From positions 1 through 64,000 of the forward strand of contig JAZKXO010000003.1 in assembly GCA_045611685.1 (NCBI GenBank): 64,000 nt of DNA. Reading direction: 5' to 3'. This document shows, piece by piece, positions 17,428 to 26,065 of this stretch. Made by a program: the position numbers and the translations under genes. Source of the stretch: SIG701 sp045611685 (GTDB lineage: Bacteria; Bacillota; Clostridia; Oscillospirales; CAG-272). The stretch's first letter is position 1. Each line of letters begins with the position of its first letter. The notes under the pieces are model-generated. The model was not told the origin of the DNA and did not search any database. It saw nothing but the letters and a program-made list of their open reading frames with translations.

Positions 17428-17510
17428 CAGGCGGTCGGCATAATACGGGCTGAACTGCACGTGGTTTTTCCACTAATCCGCCAGCAGTAACAGCTTCTTT
17501 GCTTTATCTA
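17424..17510 (-). ncRNA. ZTP riboswitch (pfl motif)
   Basis: Reading the minus strand, the leader has a P1-like stem (GCTGTTACTG paired with CAGTTCAGC) enclosing CTGGCG, a GTGG-AAAAA-CCAC hairpin and GTG, then a short linker and the highly conserved CCGCCTGGGCA (17424-17434). This is the ZTP/ZMP-sensing pfl motif, which turns on 10-formyl-THF and purine genes when AICAR-derived ZMP/ZTP accumulates. It lies between a strong promoter and the FNT-purO-fhs operon, and its 3' end interleaves with an intrinsic terminator. Confidence 0.93.
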
Positions 17511-17515
17511 ACATA

Positions 17516-17545
17516 AGTATATCACGGAGGAAGGGTGATTGTCAA
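17516..17545 (-). promoter_or_regulatory. Promoter of the FNT-purO-fhs operon
   Basis: Minus-strand TTGACA (17540-17545), 18-base spacer, TATACT (17516-17521). Transcription would start near 17509, just at the 5' edge of the riboswitch. Confidence 0.85.
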
Positions 17546-17577
17546 GAATCAAATAAGAAAACGTCGAAAATTTTTCG

Positions 17578-17613
17578 GAGAAAAGAAAAAGCCCCCGAGA
17601 GAAACCTCGGGGC
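17578..17613 (-). terminator. Terminator downstream of tRNA-Leu
   Basis: Minus-strand GGCCCCGAG/CTCGGGGGC stem followed by TTTTTCTTTTCTCC, about 100 bases after the tRNA-Leu 3' end. Confidence 0.8.
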
Positions 17614-17632
17614 CGGTGCAGTGAATAAAGAC

Positions 17633-17671
17633 AAATCCGAACCCCACCGTCGTGTGACAAGGTTCGGATTT
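17633..17671. repeat. 11-bp inverted repeat between tRNA-Leu and its terminator
   Basis: AAATCCGAACC and GGTTCGGATTT surround a 17-base loop. On the plus strand it is followed by a T-run (TTTTTTCTG), but no plus-strand gene leads into it. It may be an upstream terminator arm or a processed 3' trailer structure. Confidence 0.5.
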
Positions 17672-17712
17672 TTTCTGTCGCCACCCGATGATTGGGGGCG
17701 GCAACTTGCAAC

Positions 17713-17799
17713 TGGTGCCGGTGGCGGGGGTCGAACCCGCACCCTGTTGCCAGGACTGGATTTTGAGTCCAGCACGTCTGCCAATTCCATCACACCGGC
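17713..17799 (-). tRNA. tRNA-Leu (anticodon CAA)
   Basis: 87 bases including an encoded CCA. Acceptor stem GCCGGTG with CACCGGC, a long variable arm as in class II tRNAs, T-loop GGTTCGACCC and anticodon loop CTCAAAA (CAA) reading UUG. A TTGCAA-17-TATACT promoter is just upstream. Confidence 0.95.
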
Positions 17800-17809
17800 G
17801 TGTACAATT

Positions 17810-17838
17810 AGTATATCACAATTGTGCCGAAATTGCAA
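17810..17838 (-). promoter_or_regulatory. Promoter of tRNA-Leu
   Basis: Minus-strand TTGCAA (17833-17838), 17-base spacer, TATACT (17810-17815), 11 bases upstream of the mature tRNA 5' end. Confidence 0.8.
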
Positions 17839-17861
17839 GTCAGACATACTGGTAAAAATGC

Positions 17862-17895
17862 ACAAAAAAACAGTCGGCTGTTAAAAGCCGACTGT
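17862..17895 (-). terminator. Terminator of the SLH/Ig-like protein gene
   Basis: Minus-strand 10-bp stem (ACAGTCGGCT/AGCCGACTGT) followed by a run of T's (TTTTTTTG), 28 bases after the stop codon at 17924. Confidence 0.87.
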
Positions 17896-17923
17896 TCGAT
17901 TTGCTTTAGCTTTTGTGGTGTGA

Positions 17924-19528
17924 TTAACCGAGGAGATAGTTAATGCGGTAGAGAGACTGTGCGAGCTGTGCTTTGTCAACCGTGCCGTCGGGATTCAGTT
18001 CCTTCGTGGTTACGTCGAAGATGTAGGTAGCAGTTGCCCATGCAAATGCTACTCTTGCATCTGCATCCACAGCAGAATAATCGTTGTAGGTCGTAAGATC
18101 TCTTGCTTTGGATACGTCTAACTTCAGCTCTTTGGCGAGGTTGTAGAACGCAACAGCCAGCTGCTCGCGGGTGATCGGTTTCTCAGCGTCGGTGGATACG
18201 AGGATGTTCTTCTTGAGAAGCTCTTCTTTCGTGATCTTCAGGTACTTTGCGAAGAGGGTTGCAAGATCATCGTAGGTTACGGGCGTACCTCTGCCGAAGG
18301 TGCCGTCATCATTGCCTTCGAGAAGATCGTTATTCAGAACGTAGTTCACACCGGCTGCGAAATATGCATCGGCATAGAGATCGGAGTAAACGTCATACCA
18401 TGAAATCTCGCCTTTCTTTGCAAGGGCAATGTTTGCCTTCAGCTGTGCGAGTCTCTTGGCTTCTGCTTCTTCCTTAGCGAGCTGCTCCATCTGTTCGGGG
18501 GTAAGGACAGGTTCCTGCGGCTTGGGGTCCGCGGGCTTCTCCGTTTCGGTCTCGTCCTTCAAAACGGGAACGAGAGCCATCTTCCACTCGCCGTTCACGT
18601 ATACGCTTCTGAATTCGAAATCGTATTTGTCGGAGTCAAGGCCGGGGATCGTGTACCAGGGGTAGTTGTAGCCGGGGAGGATACCGCCGATAGAGCCGTA
18701 TCCCGGAATGACTACAACCCAACCGTTGTTGATAATACCGTTGTTGCCGCTGCCGATCGGATACCAAGTGCCCGGATAAGTGGGGATGGTAACGGTGTTT
18801 CTTTCTACAACGCTGATCGTTACAACGGTAGAAATGTCGGGCTCGTCAACGAGGGAGATGGTGATGTTAGAAATACCGAGAGCCAAAGCCTCAATGATAC
18901 CGGTGTCCTCGTCAAAGGAGATGATGGTCTCATCTTCTACTTCATACTGGAGTTCATAACCGAAGGACTGCCAAGGGAAGTTGGAGCCGTTAACGGTTAC
19001 GTATGCGTGCAGAGTGGCGGTTTCGCCGACAAGGAGCTTGGGGGTGGCCACATGAGCCTTGATCTCCAGATTGGGGATAGAACCCGGAGCGGGATCGGTA
19101 ACGGTTACTTTAATGATGGCAAACGTGTATTTTTCGGTAGAAACGAGGATGCTAGCCTCACCGGGAGCTGCGGCGTAAATGAACCCGTAGGGGTTAACGG
19201 CAGCTACGGAAGGATTATTGGAGTAGTACGTAACGCCGGTGCCGTAACCGATGTTGTAAACCTCGAACGGCTCAAGCTCAATCTCAGTAACCATAATCTG
19301 CGGTATACCGGGGCTTACGATTACGCCGGGATACTGAGGATAATAGAACTGAAGCCAAGCATTCATCTGGTCGGGCGTGGGTGTGGTGCCGGGCAGAAAA
19401 ATGCCGGGATAGGACGGAGCAGTCGGAATAGGGGGGATTACGGTGGCGGCAGAAACAGCGGTAATGCCGCAGGAGAGAAGCATAACGGCAGCACAAAGGC
19501 ATGCAATCAGTTTCACGGATTTTTTCAT
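17924..19528 (-). CDS. Secreted wall protein with Ig-like (BIG2) and SLH-like domains
   Basis: 534 residues from ATG 19528 (AAGGAG 7 bases upstream; the in-frame TTG two codons earlier is too close to the site). A signal peptide of about 27 residues ends TAVSA. A Pro/Tyr-rich segment follows, then a bacterial Ig-like group 2 domain (about 60-150: YSNNPSVAAVNPYGFIYAAAPGEASI) and a second Ig-like domain (about 155-250). A Gly/Tyr/Pro-rich linker and a charged helix lead to C-terminal SLH-like repeats (about 375-534: PVTYDDLATLFAKYL, PITREQLAVAFYNLA). It should attach to wall polymer through the SLH end. It is a monocistronic unit with its own promoter and terminator. Confidence 0.85.
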   Translation of the reverse strand: MKKSVKLIACLCAAVMLLSCGITAVSAATVIPPIPTAPSYPGIFLPGTTPTPDQMNAWLQFYYPQYPGVIVSPGIPQIMVTEIELEPFEVYNIGYGTGVTYYSNNPSVAAVNPYGFIYAAAPGEASILVSTEKYTFAIIKVTVTDPAPGSIPNLEIKAHVATPKLLVGETATLHAYVTVNGSNFPWQSFGYELQYEVEDETIISFDEDTGIIEALALGISNITISLVDEPDISTVVTISVVERNTVTIPTYPGTWYPIGSGNNGIINNGWVVVIPGYGSIGGILPGYNYPWYTIPGLDSDKYDFEFRSVYVNGEWKMALVPVLKDETETEKPADPKPQEPVLTPEQMEQLAKEEAEAKRLAQLKANIALAKKGEISWYDVYSDLYADAYFAAGVNYVLNNDLLEGNDDGTFGRGTPVTYDDLATLFAKYLKITKEELLKKNILVSTDAEKPITREQLAVAFYNLAKELKLDVSKARDLTTYNDYSAVDADARVAFAWATATYIFDVTTKELNPDGTVDKAQLAQSLYRINYLLG

Positions 19529-19558
19529 AGTCAAACTCCTTTTCGTTGATATACGTTT

Positions 19559-19587
19559 ATTCTACTATAATAAGTAGATTTTGTCAA
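19559..19587 (-). promoter_or_regulatory. Promoter of the SLH/Ig-like protein gene
   Basis: Minus-strand TTGACA (19582-19587), 17-base spacer, TAGAAT (19559-19564), about 30 bases before the start codon. The remaining spacer to 19770 shows nothing further that I can support. Confidence 0.65.
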
Positions 19588-19770
19588 GTAAATTTGCCAA
19601 AGATGGAAATATAGGGTACAGCTTTTGCACAAGTGTGAGTAAGGGGTTTCCGTTGTAATGGGCGTTTTCAAAGTACCGTTTCATTCCCTCTTACTATATA
19701 CACGCACGGGGGTGGGATTTCGTCACATATGAGGAAAAATTTTCTTTTTTGACGTCTACCGGTTGAGGGG

Positions 19771-21099
19771 TCAGTTATCGCGGTTTTCCTCAAGCGTTGT
19801 GAATTTCGTGTACTGACCGAACCAGCCCATCTTGACGTTACCTGTGGAGCCGTGTCGGTTTTTCGCTACGATTACTTCCGCGGTATTCTGCGGCTCGTCT
19901 TCAGATTTATAGTATTCGTCGCGGTAGAGGAAGAGAACGATATCCGCATCCTGCTCGATAGCACCGGAGTCGCGAAGGTCTGAAAGCATCGGACGCTTGT
20001 CCGTACGGGATTCGGGACCGCGCGAAAGCTGTGCACAGCAAATGACGGGAACCTGAAGTTCTTTGGCAAGAAGCTTCAAGGCACGGGAGATCTCTGCTAC
20101 CTCCTGCACACGGTTATCGATGCGGCGGTCACTTTGCATGAGCTGGAGATAGTCGATAACGACAAGCCCGAGATTTTTTACACGGCGCAGTTTGGCCTTC
20201 ATACCGGTTACCGTGATGCCCGTCGTATCGTCGATGAGAATCTGGCAGTCCGAGAGACGGGAAGAGGCGTGCGCCAGCTTCGTCCAATCCTCGTCGGTCA
20301 GTTCACCGGAACGGAGATGGTAACTGTCGATCAAAGCCTCGCTTGAGAGAACGCGCGAAACGAGCTGTTCCGCCGACATTTCGAGAGAGAAGATCGCTAC
20401 GGCTTTTTTTGTGGAAGCGGCGGCGTGGGTTGCTACGTTCATCGCAAAACTCGTCTTACCCATACCGGGGCGCGCACCGACGAGCACGAGATCGGATTTT
20501 CCAAGGCCGACGAGCACGCGGTCAAGTCCCGAAAAGCCGGTGGGCATGCCGAGGACTTCCGCTTTGTTTTCATTCAGCATGTGCAGACGGTCGTAAACCT
20601 GCACGAGTGCGTCTCTGATGTGTACGAAGTTTTTGTTTTCGTGACCCTCGGCGATGGCGAAGATCTTTTGCTCCGCCATTTCGATCAGGTGAGGGACATC
20701 ATCCTGTTCACTGTATGAGGCTTCGGCGATTTCCTCGCACGCACCGATGAGCGAGCGAAGAAGGCTCTTATCCCGTACGATTTCTGCGTAATCCTTTACG
20801 TTCGATGCGCTTGGAACGATCTCGGAGATAAGGCGGATGTAATCCTTACCGCCCGCTTCATCGTATACGCCGTTTTTTACCAGTTCATCGAGAAGGGTAA
20901 TGACGTCGATGGTGCGTGAACGGAGATACATTCCTCCCATGGTGCGGAACAGTTCCTGGTGTTCTTCCAACTGGAAATCGTCTGCCGTCAGAATACCTGC
21001 CAGCTGATCCATGCAGGTGGGGTCAATGAGAATGGCGCCGAGAACGGATTGCTCCGCTTCGAGCGAAAAGGGCATTCGTCTCTTTAGTTCACCGTTCAT
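19771..21099 (-). CDS. dnaB: Replicative DNA helicase DnaB
   Basis: 442 residues from ATG 21099; a TTG upstream overlaps rplI and is less likely. The N-terminal domain starts RRMPFSLEAEQSVLGAILID, the RecA-like domain carries Walker A GARPGMGKTSFAMN, LVVIDYLQLM and the SRALKLLAKEL...CAQLSR block. It is the ring helicase that unwinds the replication fork. It follows rplI by 4 bases in the conserved Firmicutes gdpP-rplI-dnaB order. Confidence 0.97.
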   Translation of the reverse strand: MNGELKRRMPFSLEAEQSVLGAILIDPTCMDQLAGILTADDFQLEEHQELFRTMGGMYLRSRTIDVITLLDELVKNGVYDEAGGKDYIRLISEIVPSASNVKDYAEIVRDKSLLRSLIGACEEIAEASYSEQDDVPHLIEMAEQKIFAIAEGHENKNFVHIRDALVQVYDRLHMLNENKAEVLGMPTGFSGLDRVLVGLGKSDLVLVGARPGMGKTSFAMNVATHAAASTKKAVAIFSLEMSAEQLVSRVLSSEALIDSYHLRSGELTDEDWTKLAHASSRLSDCQILIDDTTGITVTGMKAKLRRVKNLGLVVIDYLQLMQSDRRIDNRVQEVAEISRALKLLAKELQVPVICCAQLSRGPESRTDKRPMLSDLRDSGAIEQDADIVLFLYRDEYYKSEDEPQNTAEVIVAKNRHGSTGNVKMGWFGQYTKFTTLEENRDN

Positions 21100-21103
21100 A
21101 GGC

Positions 21104-21550
21104 TCAGCTGTCCGAAACGACAACGTTGATCTTGCCGCTGATCTCGGTGTACAGTTTTACATCCAGCGCGTACGTGCCGAAAGCGCGGATCGGTCCGTCC
21201 ATAACGATTTTTCTTTTATCGACCGTAACGCCGTGTACGCTTTGAAGTGCCTCGGCGATATCCTTTGCGGTAATGGAGCCGTAGAGACGTCCGTCAGCGC
21301 CTGCAGTGGATTTCAGTTTTACCACGATACCGGCGAGCTTTTCGGCAACGGCACGTGCGGCAGCCTTTTCTTCTTCGATTTTATGGAGGCGCGCCTCTTC
21401 CTTGGATTTCAGTTCGTTCATGATCTTGGCGTCTGCTTCAACGGCGAGACCTTTCGGGAAGAGGAAGTTGCGGGCGTATCCGTCGGATACGTTGACGAGA
21501 TCGCCTTTCTTTCCCTGTGCCTTCACGTCCTGTAAAAGAACTACTTTCAT
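21104..21550 (-). CDS. rplI: 50S ribosomal protein L9
   Basis: 148 residues, normal length. The N-terminal signature MKVVLLQDVKAQGKKGDLVNVSDGYARNFL is diagnostic (here shown as family match over residues 1-30 with GYARNFLFPKGLA at 24-36), then the long connecting helix and the C-terminal domain with GRLYGSIT. It binds 23S rRNA at the base of the L1 stalk. Encoded between gdpP and dnaB. Confidence 0.97.
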   Translation of the reverse strand: MKVVLLQDVKAQGKKGDLVNVSDGYARNFLFPKGLAVEADAKIMNELKSKEEARLHKIEEEKAAARAVAEKLAGIVVKLKSTAGADGRLYGSITAKDIAEALQSVHGVTVDKRKIVMDGPIRAFGTYALDVKLYTEISGKINVVVSDS

Positions 21551-21601
21551 AATTATTCACCCTGCTCCCTTTGGGGAGTCCTTTCTCTATATACGAAATG
21601 T

Positions 21602-23632
21602 TTATTTTTTGACGGGTTTGTCTGTGCCGTCGAGATATGCATCAATCGCGGCTTTCAGCTGAACGAGGGCATCATGGAGCGTGGCGGTAACCTGTGCCGC
21701 CGCCATATCGAAATGACCGCCGCCTTTCAGCTTTTCGAGGATCAACTGTACATTGATCGCATCGCCCGAGCGTGCGGAGATGTGCACCACGTCTCCGATT
21801 CGGATGAGTGCAAACGATGCCTGCACGCCTTCCACAGAGAGGAGCTTGTCCGCGGCTTTTGCGGCGGCGATACGGTCGCCCGCATCTCCGTCGCCCTCTC
21901 CGAGAGCAATTGCGGTTACACCGCGGTAGACGACTACGTTGGAACGGAATTTTGCCTCGCGGATAAAGTCGTCCAGATCCGTTTTGAATAGGTTCTGCGA
22001 TTCCTGGGGAACGGCACCGCGCTCACGAAGATAGAGCGCCGCGCTGAACGTACGCGTGCCGGTGTTTTTGGTAAACTGCTTTGTGTCGAGCAAAATACCT
22101 GCCATCATGAGATTTGCTTCCGCAGGGCGGAGCAGATTCTCGGGCAGAACCTGTTCGAGCATTTCGGAAACAAGCTCACACGTTGCGGAGGCGGACGGTT
22201 CGATGTAAGAAATGAGCGGTGTTTTTTCAAATTCAGCCGTTTTTCTGTGGTGATCGATAATAACGACGTTATCCACATTTTGGAACAGTTCGGGAGATTC
22301 GTATTTTTCGGGATTGTTCACGTCCACGATAATGAGAAGCGTATGGGCGGATACAAGATCGAGCGCTTCGCTTGCATCTACGAGAACGTCCTTGTAATCC
22401 GGCTCATTCTCAAGCATTCGGCGGCATCCTGTGAGGTTTGGATCGCGGAGATCCGTTACGATGTTCACCTGATTGCCGCAGAACATAGCAAGTCGGGCTA
22501 CGCCGACCGCTGCGCCGAACGCGTCGAAGTCTGCGTACTTATGCCCCATGATAAGGACGTTGGACGCGCGGGACAGGTGCAGGATCAGCTCGTTTGCAAT
22601 TACGCGGGCACGGATCTTCGTGCGCTTCTGTACGGTTTTCGTGCGTCCGCCGTAGAACTCAATGCCCGCCTCGTTTTTGACAACGACCTGATCGCCGCCG
22701 CGTTGGAGCGCCATATCGAGCGCCGCTGCCGCCGCCCGTTCTTTTTCCGTGAACGCGCCGCGTACGTTTGCGACACCGACGGAAACGGTAACGGGGAGTT
22801 TGGCATCACCGATGCGGATATCGCGGATCTTATCAAGAATGTCAAACTTCCGAACGATAAAGTCATCCAGGTGGCGTGCTTCAAATACGAAAAGATAACG
22901 GTCGCGTTCGTATTCCTTCAGAATACCTTCTGCTTCGTTTGCCCATTCTCTGAGGACCGTTTCGATCTCCACCGCAACGGTACGGAATTTTTCGTGCTCG
23001 TACTGGAGGAGTTCATCAAGGTTATCCATAAGGATATAGGCGACGACTGCCTCACTCTGCGCGAGCTGGCTGTACAGACGTTCCATTTCGGTCACGTCGG
23101 TGAGCGTTACGATAGAGAAGCCCTTGTCCTTGGCGCGGATCGTCTGTATCCGTGCACGGCAGGAATGTTCTTTGAGGGCAACGTAAGCACCGTCTGCGGC
23201 ATTCTCTGAAAGCATATCGGCGACACTGCGGCTGAGGTACTCACCGGCACGGTGTCCGTAGAGCGGGACCTTTTCCTCGGTGGCGGCGGCGAACGCACGG
23301 TTGTACCAGATGATGCGTTCTTCCGCTTCATCGCAGATGAAGACAGGGGCGGCTTGCTTCATAACGGTGTCGACCATAATGTTGCCGAGCACCGGACTCA
23401 GAATCTGGCTGTCCGCGCCGTGCGGTCCGTGGCTGACCGTCAGAAATTCGATAAGCGATACGGAAGCGACGATGAGAACGAATGCCGCACCGCAAAGAAT
23501 GAAAAGCGGGATCTCACTCGAGATTCCGATCACCCAAACGAGAGCAAGGATGAAAAGAACGGCTGCTGCCTTAAAAAGGGACGATAGGGAGATCCTTTCT
23601 GTGATCTGTTTAATTTTTGGAAACTTTGACAT
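21602..23632 (-). CDS. gdpP: c-di-AMP phosphodiesterase, GdpP type
   Basis: 676 residues, the usual GdpP length. Two N-terminal transmembrane helices (about 18-60) lead to a PAS-like domain (about 80-170), a degenerate GGDEF domain and a DHH/DHHA1 module with DFDAFG, IIDHHRKT and C-terminal GGGHFDMAAAQV. It hydrolyses the second messenger c-di-AMP, influencing potassium balance and wall stress. It heads the gdpP-rplI-dnaB operon. The GGDEF part lacks the canonical active-site loop, as is usual in this family. Confidence 0.95.
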   Translation of the reverse strand: MSKFPKIKQITERISLSSLFKAAAVLFILALVWVIGISSEIPLFILCGAAFVLIVASVSLIEFLTVSHGPHGADSQILSPVLGNIMVDTVMKQAAPVFICDEAEERIIWYNRAFAAATEEKVPLYGHRAGEYLSRSVADMLSENAADGAYVALKEHSCRARIQTIRAKDKGFSIVTLTDVTEMERLYSQLAQSEAVVAYILMDNLDELLQYEHEKFRTVAVEIETVLREWANEAEGILKEYERDRYLFVFEARHLDDFIVRKFDILDKIRDIRIGDAKLPVTVSVGVANVRGAFTEKERAAAAALDMALQRGGDQVVVKNEAGIEFYGGRTKTVQKRTKIRARVIANELILHLSRASNVLIMGHKYADFDAFGAAVGVARLAMFCGNQVNIVTDLRDPNLTGCRRMLENEPDYKDVLVDASEALDLVSAHTLLIIVDVNNPEKYESPELFQNVDNVVIIDHHRKTAEFEKTPLISYIEPSASATCELVSEMLEQVLPENLLRPAEANLMMAGILLDTKQFTKNTGTRTFSAALYLRERGAVPQESQNLFKTDLDDFIREAKFRSNVVVYRGVTAIALGEGDGDAGDRIAAAKAADKLLSVEGVQASFALIRIGDVVHISARSGDAINVQLILEKLKGGGHFDMAAAQVTATLHDALVQLKAAIDAYLDGTDKPVKK

Positions 23633-23741
23633 GATTTCCTTCTTTCCTTCCGCAAAGGGGAACGACGCGTATGACCGCGGCGCGTTTTTGCGGAATAAGA
23701 TATAGATGCCGTACAGTCGGGCAAATAATCAAAGTAAATAC

Positions 23742-23759
23742 CGTGCCGATGTCGGCACG
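23742..23759. repeat. 18-bp dyad in the gdpP leader
   Basis: Perfect inverted repeat CGTGCCGA-TG-TCGGCACG, about 110 bases upstream of the gdpP start and downstream of a TATAAT-like box. It could be an operator or a short mRNA hairpin. Confidence 0.5.
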
Positions 23760-23880
23760 CAGATATAACAATACATGATACATTATACCACATATTTCTT
23801 ACGATGGATGAAATATTTGTAAAATTTACGAATTTGTTCACAATTCACCCAAAGAAATTACCGAAAAAGAAAAACTTCTG

Positions 23881-23908
23881 TTGCATCCAGTAAATTTTGG
23901 TGTATAAT
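23881..23908 (+). promoter_or_regulatory. Promoter of murD
   Basis: TTGCAT (23881-23886), 16-base spacer, TATAAT (23903-23908), 70 bases upstream of the murD start. Confidence 0.65.
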
Positions 23909-23977
23909 AGTATACAGGGGTGGTGTGTGTTCTGTATTTGCCCCCCTTTTGAATCGACAGATAAAGAGGTATCCTTT

Positions 23978-25390
23978 ATGGCTATCCCGGTGTTTAAAAA
24001 TAAAACAGCTGTGCTGCTCGGCGCAGGCGTATCGAATATGCCGCTTGCCGAGTATCTTTTCGCGAAGGGCGCAACAGTTGTCGTTCGCGATCAGAAAACG
24101 CCCGAGGAAATGGGCGAGCGTGCACAGAAGCTTCGCGCGCTGGGCGCGACGATCATCGGCGGCCCTTCCTACCTTTCCAATATAAACGGAGACTACATTT
24201 TTCGCTCTCCAGGATTCCGCCCCGATCTTCCCTCGATCAAAGAAGCGGTGGCAGGCGGTGCGGTTCTCACCTCGGAGATGGAGTTGTTTTTGGAGAACCG
24301 CCCCTCAACGACGATCGGTATCACGGGCAGCGACGGCAAAACGACGACCACGACGCTGATTTCGGAAATTCTGCGCCTTGCCGCAGAAGAAAGCGGAACC
24401 TCCGTCTTTCTCGGCGGTAATATCGGCGAGCCGATGCTCCACCGCATCGAGTCGATGGGGGAAAGAGATTACGCGGTGGTGGAGCTGTCCAGCTTTCAAC
24501 TTATGACGGTGAATCACGCACCCGACGTGGCGGTTATTACGAACGTAACGCCCAATCATCTCAACTGGCACACGGGTATGGACGAGTATATTGCCGCCAA
24601 GGCGAAGATCCTTTCGGGATGCGCACGTGCGGTGCTCAATTATGAAAACGAGATTACGAGAGAACTCGCCCGAACAGCACCGTGTCCGGTAACACTGTTC
24701 GCCCACGAGCCGATCCCCGACAGCGCGCTTCGGCCTGAGGACTCGGCAATCTATGAAAGAGACGGCGTGATCGTCTTCCGTCTGGCAAATGAAACGGAGG
24801 AATTCCCGATTCTCAAGAGCGCAGATATTCTTTTGCCCGGCGGACATAACGTCGAAAATTATATGGCGGCGATCGGTGCCGTTCGCGGGTACGCATCACC
24901 CGAGCACATTTCCGCCGTTGCACGCACGTTCCGCGGTGTGCGCCACCGTTTGGAGCTTGTCCACGAAACGGGCGGTGTGTCGTATTACAACAGTTCTATT
25001 GATTCTTCGCCTACACGGACGGCGGCGGCGCTCAGCGCGATGAAAAAACGCACGCTCGTCGTTATATGCGGCGGCTATGATAAAAACATTCCGTTCGAGC
25101 CCTTGGCGGAGGCACTCCTCACGCACGGGAATATCCGCGCCGTAGTTTTAACCGGCGCTACCGCTGAGAAGATTGAGGACGCGATCGTGTCGCACCCCCT
25201 TTTCGGTGAAGACACCTTCACGCTTCACCGCGAAACGGACTTCACCGCCGCGGTACTGAGAGCCTCCGATAGCGCCAAAACGGGAGATGCGGTGCTTCTC
25301 TCGCCGGCGTGTGCGAGTTTTGACGTGTTCGTCAATTTTGAAGAGCGCGGGAACCGTTTTTCCGAGATCGTCCGTGCCATTGAGCGCTGA
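23978..25390 (+). CDS. murD: UDP-N-acetylmuramoylalanine-D-glutamate ligase
   Basis: 470 residues from ATG 23978 (AGAGG upstream; the longer frame from GTG 23897 would include the promoter region). LLGAGVSNMPLAEYL starts the UDP-binding domain; GITGSDGKTTTTTLI is the Mur ligase P-loop; the VVELSSFQL, NVTPNHLNWH and YYNSSIDSSPTRTAAAL blocks complete the family signature. It adds D-Glu to UDP-MurNAc-L-Ala in the cytoplasm. It stands alone, not in a mur/dcw cluster. Confidence 0.95.
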   Translation: MAIPVFKNKTAVLLGAGVSNMPLAEYLFAKGATVVVRDQKTPEEMGERAQKLRALGATIIGGPSYLSNINGDYIFRSPGFRPDLPSIKEAVAGGAVLTSEMELFLENRPSTTIGITGSDGKTTTTTLISEILRLAAEESGTSVFLGGNIGEPMLHRIESMGERDYAVVELSSFQLMTVNHAPDVAVITNVTPNHLNWHTGMDEYIAAKAKILSGCARAVLNYENEITRELARTAPCPVTLFAHEPIPDSALRPEDSAIYERDGVIVFRLANETEEFPILKSADILLPGGHNVENYMAAIGAVRGYASPEHISAVARTFRGVRHRLELVHETGGVSYYNSSIDSSPTRTAAALSAMKKRTLVVICGGYDKNIPFEPLAEALLTHGNIRAVVLTGATAEKIEDAIVSHPLFGEDTFTLHRETDFTAAVLRASDSAKTGDAVLLSPACASFDVFVNFEERGNRFSEIVRAIER

Positions 25391-25422
25391 TTATTACCAA
25401 TAAAAGAAAGGAACGTAACCGT

Positions 25423-26004
25423 ATGCTGGCATCTGCATCCCTCTGTGAAGGAAGAGAAGCCGAGGCGAATGTTTCTCTGGACAGTCTCATTCCCGAAGAC
25501 CATATTATTCGGAAAATTGACGCGGCCATTGATTGGCAAGCTTCATCGGAAGCGCTTCGTGCCTCTTACAGCAAAGAGCGCGGCAGACCCGCTTTTGAGC
25601 CGGAGATCCTTTTGGCGGTGGCACTTCTCAGGCATATCTACCGTCTTGAATCTCTGCGCGCCACGGCGGCAGAGCTTGAGACGAATCTCGTATACCGTTG
25701 GTTTATCGGCTGCCCGCTCGACGAGCCCGTGCCGCATTTTTCAACGATCAGCTCCAATATGCTCCATCGGATTCCCGTATCGGTGTTCGATGAGGCATTT
25801 GCAAAGGCAATTTGTAATATTATTGATGCGGGCGTGATGCCGGCAGACGATCTGGTATATGCTTCGCCCTTTTTGAAAGAGGACGGCTGGTACGAGCGTC
25901 TTTGTGACCGCTATTTTCTGGCGGTGGATCAGCTTTCTTTCCCCGAGCCGAAGGCGGAATTGGTGCGTCCCGCATCGTCCGGTCAGATCGGATTTGAATT
26001 TTGA
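25423..26004 (+). CDS. Truncated IS1182/IS5-type transposase-derived protein
   Basis: 193 residues with a good AAGGA site. Residues 17-115 match the N-terminal DUF772 region of IS1182-like transposases: VSLDSLIPEDHIIRKIDAAIDW, GRPAFEPEILLAVALLRHIY and LVYRWFIGCPLDEPVPHFSTIS. The DDE catalytic core, normally another 250 residues, is absent; the tail after residue 120 (ADDLVYASPFLKEDGW...) is unrelated to it. No terminal inverted repeats were found nearby. It is either a remnant or a domesticated DNA-binding domain; the intact frame and ribosome binding site favour an expressed product. Confidence 0.7.
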   Translation: MLASASLCEGREAEANVSLDSLIPEDHIIRKIDAAIDWQASSEALRASYSKERGRPAFEPEILLAVALLRHIYRLESLRATAAELETNLVYRWFIGCPLDEPVPHFSTISSNMLHRIPVSVFDEAFAKAICNIIDAGVMPADDLVYASPFLKEDGWYERLCDRYFLAVDQLSFPEPKAELVRPASSGQIGFEF

Positions 26005-26065
26005 CAAAACGCTTTATGAGGCGATTTGATAATAAACGATAACAAACTACACGGAGGATAAAATT

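Larger units (their letters stand above)
23633..23977. other. Divergent intergenic region between gdpP and murD
   Basis: 345 bases without a gene. It contains an AT-rich minus-strand stretch with GGTATAATG (a possible gdpP -10), an 18-base dyad in the gdpP leader, and the murD promoter at its right end. No small gene or RNA is evident. Confidence 0.6.

Noticed and set aside
17350..17520. Guanine/adenine purine riboswitch upstream of the purine operon
   Set aside because: The conserved CCGCCTGGGCA and GTGG hairpin identify the ZTP class; the three-way junction core of purine riboswitches is absent.
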